A DNA stretch of 64,000 nt from Phoronis australis (taxonomy: Eukaryota; Phoronida; Phoronidae), in NCBI GenBank assembly GCA_002633005.1, contig NMRA01000728.1, forward strand, positions 62,504 to 126,503. The letters run 5' to 3'. The notes under the pieces are model-generated. The model saw only the letters and a program-made list of their open reading frames with translations, was not told where the DNA came from and made no database searches. Every line of letters begins with the position of its first letter. Position 1 is the first letter of the stretch. Of the stretch, positions 12,801 to 23,830 are shown one piece after another. The translations under genes and the position numbers were made by a program.

Positions 12801-15800
12801 TTTGTTTTCTCGTGGGGGCAGCTTCGCTATAAGGGTACAGCTTACTGCTGGTTTTTCACAAGACGGAAACGTACCTCCACGGAAACAGTTCCAGTGTTAC
12901 CATGGTAACCGATATTGCAGTGTCGGTGCCGTTTTTACTGACATTGGTCATGAACCTATCATGTGATATCAAAATTGTTCAGAAACGATTCTGTTTGAAG
13001 CAGAAACTGGAGTAGAAAATTTGGTCAAAAATGACTCATTCCACACCAAGAAATTGCCTCATTTTGCCCCCCAGAAGACTTCCCTTGTATCTCCTAAACC
13101 ACCAAACTTTGTGGTGTCATGCTTCACTCATTTTCTCTCATCCCTAATGTGATTTATCAGACTAAACATGGATATGAATGGTTGACCCCCCACCTTGCCG
13201 CTTGTTGGCTGTACTGTGGTCGGTGGATCCGTGGACTGATACTTAAGAACATGAACGATTTTCCCCATCATAGAAAATATTTTTGAGCTAGAGCCGTGTG
13301 AAGCATTGTCAAATTTTGACTGTTCTGAATATTTCAGCACTCCCTGTTGGTCATATTGATGATGTTGTCTAACTAGCATTACATGAAACTAATGCACATC
13401 TTTGTTAGCGAGCTGTTTGCGATGTATCAAGCAGACTGTTTTTGAACGCTTTGTTTTGCTTTTGTTAGAGCTGTCAGCGTTTTTTGTTTTAAATTAATTT
13501 CGTTACTGTTATCTACATGTGGAGAATTTCTCGCTTACACTGGTCACCCCTCTGATTCCCTAAGCCCCAGACAACTTGTATGGAGCCTATTCAGCTCGCC
13601 CTTTGTATTGATGTATATCTGAGCTAATGATGTGGAAGGTAATAGCAAGCACTACTTTCTTAACAATGGTGGTTGTTATTACACCCAAATAGGTTTTCTC
13701 TGGCATTTGCTCAGAGTTAAAGCCTGCAATGTAGAGAGTAGTTTTAACTTGGTAAATTTTAAATATTGCAAAAAGACTGAAACGTTAATTTGTGTGGATC
13801 TTAACAAACGACCATTTCCCAACGGAACGTTGCTTTCAAATGGTTCACACCTGTTTTCATTACTTTATATTCAAGTCTCCTGTCTACTTTTTTCTTACCG
13901 GGTAAGGTTGCTCTCTTTTTATTTTGTTTTTAAACGAAGTATCAAAACAACTTAGAAGTCAGTTAAGTGTAAATTCATCCCTGACTTTTCCAGATTATAG
14001 TTACACCAAACATGTCACAGCAAACAAAATTACACCAAGGTCAATGTTTATTAGAACTCAAATCATAAAATATATTCAAAAGCGCAAATGGCGGTAGCCA
14101 AACTGAAGATTTGGAACCTCTGGACAATTTCTGTTGCAGTAACTACATAACTATTTTAGCTTTTTCTCAATCATGAAAAATGAAATCACAGCTCTTGCCC
14201 CGACCAAACTCATCCACTGCTTGCACTCTCTCGTTGACTTCAAAGCTATCCATTTCTTGTCTTTACACGTGTTCCATTACAACTACAATCTAACTATCGA
14301 AATTGGCGCATTTCCACGAATATCAGTGATCCGGTTATTGCACTACTCCTCGAGTAAAGTAGTTTGGCATGCCCTGGACCATAAGCGATGTTTTAAAAGT
14401 TATTGACATCTAATTTAGTCAACAATCCACGTGATATTGTTAATTCTAATCGCTGTTTGTAAATCCGGCGAGTATATCAATACTCACAGTCGTTTATCTT
14501 CAATCGTACCCAATGTTCGTAGTTTTTAGCTTAATAGTTCATCGATTTTTAAAATTCGAAACCCAAACGTGCTTGTTTTTTTCTATCTGAATACCGCTGT
14601 GGCGTTTGTTTTTAATGAGCACTGTTGGTTAACGGACTTTTTGTACAGGCAGAGATGTTTACTTCAGTTTATGGCGCGGTAATTACACTTAATTGGGTCT
14701 TGCTTGCACCAGACAATGTGGTCATTGCAGCCGAGTCCGACTATGGCGCCGCGCTATCTTTGATCCTGGTAAAAGCCGCTGAGAAGGACGAGCGGTGAAA
14801 AGTCACGCATATCTTTAGAAAAGCGTGACTTTCGTGTAAGCGCAATATTCACGGCATGTAACTGTTCTCATCTGTCATACAGACCCTCCAGTGTTCATGG
14901 ATACCGCTAAGCCAGACTCCAGGATAATTGTTGTCGGAACAAATGCAGACTTCAAGTGTCGACCCAAGGACCTGAAACCTTCTGTCACCTCCACGACCTG
15001 GTTCGTCAACTGTGTTCAGGCTGGTAAGACTCTTCTGCTTCATTGCATAGAATTAGAATGTGTGGTGACTTAGGAGGCAGTAAACTATGTGCAAGTAGAC
15101 TACTCGATTCGAGCCCCTAATTTCCAAAAACTTTAACAAATGAAAATATTTTTGTGTTAAGTGGGAAATTCTTCATATGATGAGATATGTCTTGTTTATC
15201 CTTCGTCTAAGCCACACCGTTTTAAGAGAAAAAGTAGTTAACGATGAGACCAGTGCAAAATTATGGCACCATAGCCGTTTCTCAAGTTTGATTTGTCAAG
15301 ACGACAGTTCAGGGATACTTTCAGTGAATTGCGTTAGTACACAGGTTAATTTAGCATGAGTTTGATGTTTCTTAAATTTTTGCTCTAATGTGATCCTGTT
15401 TACTCGCTACAGACTCAAAGGATCTCAAACCTTTCCAATTTCTACATTATGAAAATCATTTAGCACCCAGAAACAGATCACTGGAGTTTACCTAAGTCTT
15501 TGGCCAGTAACTCCGTAACTCTTTTTGATGGTGCAAAATAATTTCACTCGCGATAAGGGAAAATTGTGAGAGCTTATTTTATAATTTGAAGGGTAGGATC
15601 AAAAAGGGATGAAATGCTCTGTTATTAGTATTTTAAACGAAAATATTACTTTGTACTCTTCAACCAATGTGAACCATCCATTTTCAAACTTTGTTTCTAA
15701 CAACCATTTTCTCTCACCTTTGGACAAGCCCCTAGGATACAGATCAAATTATCAAGAATTCTCTTATTGAATACGAAATTTTCATTTTCCCAACTTTTTG

Positions 15801-18800
15801 GAAGTTAGTGAGAACAGTGAATTTACTTATTTACTTATTTATTATGATGCTGTGGTTTTTTGAAGAAATGCACTGGTACGAAATCATTCAGAAACTAGTC
15901 CTTGTGATCCTGATTCATGACCTTTCTCACTCTGCTTGCGTGACCTTACACATTGCTAGTTAAGAGAGTGTTGGCCCCTATTATAAATTCGTCTGAAAAA
16001 GACAATTATGAAAGCTTTTATGAGCAAACTGCAGTACAAGGCAAAAATAATGAGACAAAATACAGTTTTCATGTCGTAGAGGCTGATTCTGTTTTAAAAC
16101 AACAAAAATAATTGGCAATAACTATTTTAGCTGCAAAAGTTCTAATTACAGGATGGTTAAGTCATCTTACTGACATTCTTGTCAATTCCCCTTCATTCTC
16201 AGTCACAGTGGCGGATCTAAAATATCACCAGGGGGGCCCACATTTTGTTTGTAAACATTTGCTCAAATCAGAGTGTAGATGCGCATAGCACCGAATGGGG
16301 GGAGGAAATTTTTCTCTTTTTTCCTCTAAAAATCAAGCATTTTCCTTGATTTCTGAAGTATTATCCAAGAAAAAAGGCAAAAAAACGGAGAAAAGAAAAA
16401 CTACAAGCGCCACAGACTTGAACTCACGACCTGGCGGATAGAGCGCGCATGCTTAACGCTGCACCAACACGATTTAACTCCTAACTTGATACTATGAGAC
16501 CTACTTGTTTATGGTCCACAGCGTTTGCGCGCAAAACCTTCGTTTTGTAATGCTTATTACATGTTTTATATTTTGTGCAATCAGTTCGTAACAAATTTGT
16601 TGTATTTAAGTAGTCTTCAATTGCCCAAAAGACCAATTCCGTTTTTAGTGTTGGCAATAATGACGCGATCTCTTTGGAAGTCGTCTTAAGTTAAGGTTTG
16701 ACAAAGAGAGCATTATGAGTTTCTGAGTGATTCACTAAGGCTTCCATTAAAATTGACAGCTTACCAACAGCTTCTGTTTTTTCATCATCACAAAGATTCT
16801 ATTTTATTTACAAAATGAAGTACTTTTCTTCATTGCACAGGGGAGCAAACGACGGAAACGGAGTCGTAGTGCCCAGTGCCACTGCCGGTCGCCTGAGGTA
16901 TCGCAGGAGAGCCTATACTTAGCCATAGTTCCGTTACGATCGCGCCGTGTTCCAAATTTGACACTTAAAATTGGATCTGAGCCAAAACACTAAAACTGCA
17001 TACATTTAAATCTTGTTTCAGCCGTATAATTTTAATTACCGGGGTGTTAATCAATAAACTCAACATTTCCCTACGCTCTTGCTGTTTTATCTTTTTGCGG
17101 CAGCCAAGGGGGGGAGGCGGTCCCCCTGGGCCCCTCCTAAATCGGCCTATGAGTCATCAGGGGAAACTACTCTGACGATGAATTCAGTTTCCGCCCAGAC
17201 ATCATGATGGGGAATTCTACGTGGTTACCGTTGTGTTATGGGATTACGCCATGGGCTGTTGTTTTTCACTGATTGCGGTGTCATCTAGCTAGTTGTTAGA
17301 CTACACTCCATGTTGCCAAGGTTGCCGAGCAACAGTTGAAATCTCCATTACAATTTCTCATCACCTAAATGGCTTTGCAGATGGGGTCTGCTCTTCAATA
17401 TGGTTTTACCAGGATATCCGTTTCGCTTCAAAATGCTACTTTAGGTAGAATATTTCCAAAGAAATCTATGATGGTGTAGCATTTTGATTTGGGACAAGAG
17501 GTGGAATTTTGTAGAGACACCTTATCCTAAGATAAAAATACTACAGAAAATGGGTTAAAATGGGGTAGATATCATAGCTGCTAGCCCATGTTAAAATTGT
17601 GCCGTTTTGACCATTCCATTTTCATTTTCAAGCGTGTCGAAATGAAAATGCATCTGAAAGTGATCCTATTGAATAATCATGTGCACGTACTGTGTTCTCT
17701 TCAGTGGACAACGACAAGATCAAAGTACCCAATGCTGCTGATCCCTACAACACCCTGACGGTTCTCAACGCCCAGAAACCTGGCAGTATCATGACCTTAC
17801 AGTGCGTCGCCATCAGTCCTGCAGGCTACACCATCCAATCAGCTGCCGTCAACGTTTATGGTAGGTTCTAAAATAGTCCATTAAATGGCACCGTCTAATT
17901 TTGTAAACTGTGACGAGATGGTATGAAGATCAACGTTAAGCAGGATATAGTGAGTAGTACCTGTTATATCCTCAATCCCCCGTGTTACATTTTCTAAATA
18001 AATTAGTTAGGTTCTCGATGTTTGAAACTTATTTACATATTGCCCAATGTATTCTTTGGAGTTTTTATGCAATAATAACCTATCTTTTTTAATTTCGCAA
18101 GGAGTCTCATAACTCAACAATTTGCATGTCGTTATCTGTCATAAACAGTGTAATTTTATACGGCATACACAAATTTTCTCCGAGTCTTCTATCTTGGCAT
18201 CAGGAAACGCATTAAACAGACTGGTCATGTCCTGTGAGATTTTTTGCAGCGTTCTGGCGTAAGGACAGGTCTTGATGTGTATCCTAAATGCTACACTGGG
18301 GTCTTGTCTAAGTAGGAAGACAATTTTCGTAGCGTAGAGGTATGTTTCGACAAACGTTTGAAGTCGGAGACATAAACATTAGCAAATGACATGTGTCGTT
18401 CGAGGATCCATCCAGGTAAAAAGTGTGCTTTTTCCTTTATCTGGACGCCAGAATCTCCAGGCACGTATGTCCAGAACGCAACCAGTTTGTTTCGCACGAA
18501 AAGCAGGTCAGTGTGCTGGCAAGGTTCGAGAGTTAGAGGAGAACGCCACCTAAAAAACAACCTATTTTGTTTCAATTTAGATCGAGTAGTTCTCGATAAT
18601 GGCACGTTCGGTTGCGTTACCTGACACCTGACGGCGGCGGAGGTGTTGAAATTATCCAATGACGTCATTGGTTTCACACGCATTCTGTTCAGCAGTTCAC
18701 AACACGGGTTAATGGAGTCAGCTTATGGCTTGAATTCATTGTTTAACACCAATAAATCATCAAACTTCGGTGTAAAACCCTTAAAAATACGCCGAGTTCT

Positions 18801-21800
18801 TATAAAAACGTGTTGTTTTATTTCGCTGTTAGGGATTTATTGGTATTTGGACACACCGAAGCCTACAAAGTTCGGCAGGCCAATTTACCAAGGTCCGTAG
18901 CAGGAGTTTGGGGTCTGTTCGGAGATAAATTCGAAGTATTCTTCCGTGAAATACAGATAGGAGAACTTAGATCTTTGTTGTTTTTGAGTTCTAAACACCC
19001 AAAACGCTTGTTATCCCGACCAGTGGCTCGGAACCCGATCAGGCCCGTCAAGACAGGACTGACTCGTTATTGTATCTAATGAGACAAACTTTGTTTGAGT
19101 TTTATATAAGCATTGGTTAGGATGAGAATAATTCATTTTGAAACAGAACGCATAATAATAAACGTCTACATGGCAACTCGTCCGGCGCCAATCCCGACTT
19201 CATGACGGCGTTTTTCCGTTCAGTGACTTTACCAGTGAGCGTGTGCTAATATCTAGCTTCTTTGTTAGCTGCCAAGCACAGTCTTTTGTCTGGTATGACA
19301 ACGGGCAGGCCAATTATCTACCAGACCACGTGTAAACAGTCAAACCCAGAGCGAACTGGTGCATCCGTAAAATGTAGATTGTCGTAACTTCGGTTGTAGT
19401 TGGGTTATTTTGGCAATTCAAAAAACTAAACATGATCACCATTTGACGAGGATTTCAGAAATGCTTTTATTTTGTGTTCATATATGTTAAAACGCAACTT
19501 TCATATTTAGCAGCACAGCCCAGTGAGGCTTGATGTGATCTTACAGAAGAGTAGAGCAATTATCGAACAAAAGAGAGCTGGCACTCTAATCTTAAATGCC
19601 AGAATGGAGTTAATCAGTCGTATAAGATATTGGCTATAGGGTTGATCTTCCCAACTTGTTGTTGGGCTGTAGAATCGAACAAGTTGGGAGTAACGGGAAA
19701 ACGCCGTAATATAATCAAGAGCTCATCCGACGAAGACTTCACGGGTCGGATCGTTAGGTTTCACAGGCTATCAGTTCGAACCGGAATACATTGATCAAGA
19801 AATAATAGAGATGCGCCGTGAACATGCACAGGCAACGGAACGTATGGATACATGTAGTTCTTTGGTAAGCCGGAATTTGTCAGAGAAATCACTGTCGACG
19901 AAATGCCGACCACAGACACGGAGATGTTTCACGGCCTCATTCTTGCTATTAACAGCGTACCTTTCTTCCTTCACTACCGGGAGCCACTTCCTAAGCATTT
20001 CGGGCTCTCGAGAAAGTCGAAAAATCGATATACCCGATTTCTTCGCAGTTTCATAGTTCGGACAAGCGAGAACGATCCACCACAAAATAGCGGCATTCAC
20101 TCTGCAGACGAACCACTGACGTCGCTGCGTCGTTTCTCACCTTCCTCACCGGTTAACGCGACACCTGTCGGCAAGGTGAGGTCGACCGTATAAGAGGCGA
20201 TGTGGATATAGACCGATTAAGACGGTAAAAAGACTAATTAAACCGGTCGGCATTCTCCTTTAAAGATCGAAGGGCGTTGTATCATCTCGAATTTCGTGCA
20301 ATTAACTCAGCATTGGCATATCCACTATGAGAACACCCTGGTCCTTCAGCGATAGTGGTGTTTTTGAACAGATAAGGAAATCTAAACTAGTTCCATTGTT
20401 GTTCGCCGACAAAGAACCATCTTTCGCAATCCATTGGGGGTTATAAAACAAGTGGCAATGAATATGGCATGTTATGTGTTGCAAAATTCAATGTTTTCAA
20501 CATTTATGTGTATTCAATATTGATTACTATTTTATTCAATGTTTTTAAAATCTATGCTTCGTGTTATTATATGTATCCAATCTTTTGTGTATTTGTTTCC
20601 GGTCATATTTCATAACGGAATTCTGGGTAAATTGAAACGACGGCTCTAATTGGTCTGCAATAAATGTATGTTCCATTATTTTTATAAGTGAACGAAGATG
20701 ATAACACGAGCAGTCTTATGAATGTCAGCAAATTCATTGACATGGTTGCTGCAGCCTGCATAAGTACGGCTACGTTACATTCGCTGATTAACTCCGTTGT
20801 TTAAGTTTAAGGAAATTTCAGTTTGACATGGTAAAATTCTTCAATGTAGGACAGCCTCATACATGTACATTCGGGACACGAAACCAATTCCGACATTTGG
20901 GACATGGGAGAGTTTGGTGTATTTATCTTTCTGACGCTCTGGTCACTGCCTGCGGCGGTTTTTATAAAACAGAGTTGGCATTGGCCTAACCAGGGTGCAA
21001 AGGGGGCAACCGGCAATGGCCCCTTTTTCATTGCAAGAAAGCCCCTATTGGAGGTCGTTACAGAAATAGATTATGTGCTATGTTCTATGTCAGAACCGAA
21101 TTCCTCACGAATCCGCGCGTCAATGGAATGAAGGGCATATAAATAGGCATTTATGTGTCACATAATGTCATTCACCACCTCTGAATCGCCTGAACTGAAT
21201 GCGTGTTCGCAAGTGTGGGTGGAATTGGCTAAATTGTCGAAAGAATAAAGAAGCCGCCATATTAATCACGTTATTGAACATATAAAAGTTAATATCGAAT
21301 ATATCTTTGGAAACATCAAACATATAGTTAGTTAATCGCACATAAATATATTTTATTATGGAATACAAAAATGTTAACATCAAATATACAAAGAATAAAA
21401 TCAAATATAAACAGAAGCTATTGAATGCATATAATAAAATGAAACATAATTATTTTTGAACAGTGAATTTTGCAGCACATAAAACGTCATTGGCGACAGT
21501 GTGAGTGAGAGCAGCCGCTCAGTCCACCTCATCACTCGACGAGCAGTCAGTTTAGGTTTGGAAAGAGAGGTTTTAAATGTAACTAAATTAGTCTCCTGTG
21601 TGGGTGTACCTGTACCGTCTACTTCTAAGCTCCTCAACTAAGCAGTGTCATATTTGTGTTGTAGAACAGTTTGGGTGGAAAAATGGAGTCGTCCCAAACA
21701 CCAAGCATACAGTCACGTCCAAAACGGATAATATGACATACACGTTCTGCTGCCCGTACGTGGCCGATCCTCAAGAGCAAGTCAGTGTTGTGTGGTACTT

Positions 21801-22036
21801 CAGCGTGACCGACTGTCAACCGCCAACGGATAACCAGCGCGTTGACTTAATGCAGGGTGTCAAATATATTGAAGGAGGTCCCTCAATTACCGTTGATCTG
21901 AGCCAGACGCCACCGCTCAAGAAGTCACGTGACATTTACAACGGTTTCTACACCTGTGTCGTAGTGCCCACGAACAAGATCTACGCACAGAACAAACTGA
22001 TCGCCCAGCAGCAGTTGTACTTTAAACCTGATGCAG
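6900..22036 (+). CDS. Multi-exon immunoglobulin-domain protein, partial
   Basis: Five exons with GT/AG borders and matching phases: 6900-6994, 7389-7600, 14883-15023 (duplicate 10710-10850), 17705-17860 and 21665-22036. They encode three Ig-like domains. Domain 1 (first two exons) has AGTDFELRAIFAG and YKLCAKLN, lacking the first of the two canonical cysteines. Domain 2 (next two) keeps the C-W-C pattern: DFKC, AWF or TWF, and TLQC. Domain 3 sits in one exon with YTFCC, VVWYF and NGFYTCVV. Domains 1 and 2 are each split mid-domain by an intron. The 7389 acceptor is chosen because only it keeps the frame. Start, signal peptide and 3' exons were not found, so membrane attachment is unknown. It is probably an extracellular adhesion or recognition protein; no family match is claimed. 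Confidence 0.8.
7963..8302 (+). repeat. Allelic left flank, outer copy
   Basis: These 340 bp match 8687-9026 position for position with a few substitutions. They end in the TTAA target at 8299-8302, directly before the inserted element that starts at 8303. The duplicate is best explained as two haplotypes placed in series. Confidence 0.85.
8303..8685 (+). mobile_element. TTAA-target MITE, left part (cut by gap)
   Basis: The segment begins GTACTAGTCCACG right after TTAA and stops at the n at 8686. The other end of the same element lies at 12585-13242, finishing CGTGGACTGATAC followed by TTAA. The two ends are inverted repeats of each other (GTACTAGTCCACG and GTATCAGTCCACG), with further inverted similarity around GCGGCAAGGTGGGGG. 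The uninterrupted target is seen at 9021-9030. TTAA targets suggest a piggyBac-like non-autonomous element, although no transposase is visible. Confidence 0.8.
10710..10850 (+). CDS. Ig-gene exon, second (allelic) copy
   Basis: This 141-bp exon has acceptor catacag and donor gtaaga, starts in phase 1 and ends in phase 1. It encodes PPVFMDTAKPDSRIIVVGT and the first half of Ig domain 2. Its twin at 14883-15023 differs at single bases. Because it lies in the nested haplotype contig, it is probably an allele and not a duplicated exon. If both were spliced in, the domain would have two first halves and only one second half. Confidence 0.75.
12033..12583 (+). mobile_element. CAGTGGCGGAT MITE, allelic partial copy
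   Basis: This is the uninserted-allele copy of the 946-bp element at 16206-17151, truncated by the n at 12584. It starts CAGTGGCGGATCTA after AGTCA, as in the other allele. Confidence 0.7.
12230..12297 (-). repeat. tRNA-like (SINE-type) segment, allelic copy
   Basis: On the minus strand TGGTGCAGCGTTAAG resembles a pol III A box, and GAGTTCAAGTC about 30 bases later resembles a B box. The same segment recurs in the other allele at 16404-16471. No complete cloverleaf was worked out, so it is treated as a tRNA-derived repeat, not a tRNA gene. Confidence 0.4.
12585..13242 (+). mobile_element. TTAA-target MITE, right part
   Basis: This is the right part of the element whose left part is at 8303-8685. 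It ends CGTGGACTGATAC before TTAA at 13243-13246. No transposase-like ORF is present. The short ORFs at 12696-12966 overlap in two frames and show no recognised domain. Confidence 0.75.
13247..16757 (+). repeat. Allelic right flank, outer copy
   Basis: The block is near identical to 9027-12583, with small indels (for example a 9-bp difference around 15200 versus 11030, and a tttacttatt duplication near 15830). It contains the Ig exon at 14883-15023, here assigned to the main gene model because it is contiguous with the downstream exon at 17705. Confidence 0.8.
16206..17151. mobile_element. 946-bp MITE with 5-bp target duplication AGTCA
   Basis: The ends CAGTGGCGGATCTA and CATAGGCCGATTTA (reverse complement of the right end) form imperfect terminal inverted repeats. 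AGTCA directly flanks both sides (16201-16205 and 17152-17156). There is no transposase ORF. A tRNA-like segment lies inside at 16404-16471. Related elements at 25372, 36707 and 43468 also show 5-bp duplications. A hAT-like superfamily is a guess from the CAG ends. Confidence 0.8.
16404..16471 (-). repeat. tRNA-like (SINE-type) segment
   Basis: On the minus strand an A-box-like TGGTGCAGCGTTAAG and a B-box-like GAGTTCAAGTC are spaced as in tRNA-derived SINE heads. It sits inside the 946-bp MITE, so it may have been captured or be chance similarity. Confidence 0.4.
18291..18683 (-). CDS. Unrecognised 130-codon ORF
   Basis: An open frame of 130 codons begins MRVKPMTSLDNFN and ends YLDKTPV before a stop. 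Just past the stop another frame continues with plausible sequence (MTSLFNAFPDAKIEDSEKI), which suggests a frameshifted longer ancestral coding region. Composition is rich in basic residues and Ser. It has no transmembrane segment or cysteine pattern and I recognise no domain. It lies on the strand opposite the Ig gene, inside one of its introns. It may be a remnant of a mobile-element protein or a chance ORF. Confidence 0.3.
   Translation of the reverse strand: MRVKPMTSLDNFNTSAAVRCQVTQPNVPLSRTTRSKLKQNRLFFRWRSPLTLEPCQHTDLLFVRNKLVAFWTYVPGDSGVQIKEKAHFLPGWILERHMSFANVYVSDFKRLSKHTSTLRKLSSYLDKTPV
19522..19710 (+). repeat. ~190-bp hairpin repeat, second copy
   Basis: It matches 662-851 over its length, including the 'gagcaattatcgaacaaaag' segment. 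The hairpin CCCAACTTGTT/AACAAGTTGGG is intact here, with GTTGGGCTGTAGAATCG in its loop region. No ORF is visible. Confidence 0.65.
19795..20100 (-). pseudogene. THAP-type zinc-finger fragment
   Basis: The 101-codon frame resembles the THAP DNA-binding domain. It has a Cys near the start (LACPNYE), ISIFRLSREPEMLRKWL with the conserved Trp, and VCGRHFVDSDF providing the later Cys and His of the C2CH zinc site. The first Cys expected a few residues upstream is replaced, and a +1 frame there would restore one, pointing to a frameshift. No following coding region is visible. THAP domains occur in P-element-like transposases and in host regulators. Here it is most likely a decayed transposon remnant in the Ig-gene intron. 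Confidence 0.55.
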
Positions 22037-23578
22037 GTATGCACAACTTATGTTTTTATGTCGGTGCAAATGTGTCTACGCTTTGCAGATGTACACTCGT
22101 CTCAGAGGTCTGCTCTGTGAGTCTTATAAAACCCTATTCAGAATTAAATTAAGAACTGAAAATTGACTTGGTAATCTTCTGTCAAGTTCAGAGACTTGGA
22201 GACATTGTAAGATCACTAGACATGATTGACAGTAGCCTTGACATCGATGTCTTCCTTGAGGGAGCCTAAGCATAGTGAATCTGACTGCCAAGTGAGATTA
22301 AAGGTCGATTTTATTTTGTTTTAGTTGTCCCCAATTTCCTGAATTCGATTCTGGCTCAGGGATACGCGCTCTTGTCATGAGCAAACCTATGATCAAAGAG
22401 AGGTTGTGTTAAGGACACAAAACCTTGCTAATTGTTTCACACTATTTTCGCGGCAGCTTCCATGTTCGCTTTCTCTGTTCACAAAACTGTTAATATTCTA
22501 CAATTTGTGAACGGTATATGGAATAGATGTGGCGCTGGAAATTGCTCTCATTGATACGATTGACGAAGTACTTGGAAGCCTTCGATAGACGAAGATTTTT
22601 GCGAGAAAACCGAGAACACGCAAGGTCCTCAAAATCTCACGAATTGAAGATATGCAGAAATGTGTGGCATATATTACTGCATATGAGCTAACTCTTGCCT
22701 GCAGAAATATATGGGAATGAAATATTAATAACTATTTAAAGTAAGGAGAAATGATGTCCTAACTTGCCGATAGCCTGTTGCAGAGGGTGTAAGAGAATAT
22801 TGCCAAATAACTGCCATTGGTGAAAATTTGTCAACATACCATTCAGGCCTACGTGGATGTATAACGATCATCCAGAAGCTAGTGTTTGAGTGCAAAGCTC
22901 ATTTTAAAGTAAGTTTTGCGATGAAATTATTTCACCATCGGATTTCTTGATAGATTAAGTGGCGACAAGGAGTATACAGAGAATGCTGATCCCAACTCCA
23001 TGCGGTTTTTCGTATTTTTTCCACTGTTCGTGTCTTGTCTTGCAATGGAATTTGCACTTTGTTGAAAAGAGCACACAATACGTAAGAAACATTGTTTTCC
23101 GATCGGTATGACCTTGGGAATACTTTCGTAAAAGACAGTGTAACTTAACCAATATTAATATGTTTTTGGACAGTCTAGTCATACAGGAGACGGTTTAGTT
23201 TATAGTTTGTGTCTTACTTGGTTGAATGTTTTAAATGTGGACTTCGTTCTGAGACCCTTATCGTGTTGTAGATTTTTCTCAGAAAAGCCACAGTAACTGA
23301 GTGGTAATGGGTGGCTGGTGTCCAAAAACGTCTCAATTTCGGTACAATCTCAAGAAAACAAATGATTAGAAATATTCAAATGAAACAGGACTGTCTGACA
23401 GTCTATGAACTAAACACATAGGTCTTTTCTGCCTTTTTGCTCAATATCATTTTTGGCGTCAGAACAAAATGGCGGGGGAGGAGCAGAATACAAGGATGTC
23501 ACCATGGTGGTAGTTTTGACCCCTTCGCCCTGGTCGCAACTTATTTCCCGCACCCGCACCCCTCTTCTGGCGCTGAGT

Positions 23579-23830
23579 CCTCTGGTGACTCACGCATTCG
23601 CGTTCGAGTTGAACGTAAAGACAAACCTTTCTATTGGAAGACGATGCATCTGCTAGCGTGTGCCAGTGACCTCTTGTGACTCAAACCTTCGCGACGGCGT
23701 TTAACGTACGTAGCCTAAGCTCTGTATATAACGGAACTCAACGCATACATAAGTGTAAACCTGTGACCTCGGGTGTCTCACGCGTTCGTTTTCGCGTTTA
23801 ACGCGAAGTTGAAGCTTTCTAATTGGTGCA
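23579..23830 (+). repeat. Three imperfect ~95-bp tandem units
   Basis: Units begin with cctctggtgactcacgc (23579), cctcttgtgactcaaac (23670) and cctcgggtgtctcacgc (23767), spaced 91 and 97 bp. Each is followed by ttcgcg-rich sequence and a gtttaacg-like segment. No function is evident. Confidence 0.55.

Noticed and set aside
10710-15023. Genuine exon duplication in the Ig gene
   Set aside because: The whole 3.5-kb surroundings are duplicated between two gaps with an allelic insertion; a second first-half exon would also break the Ig domain.
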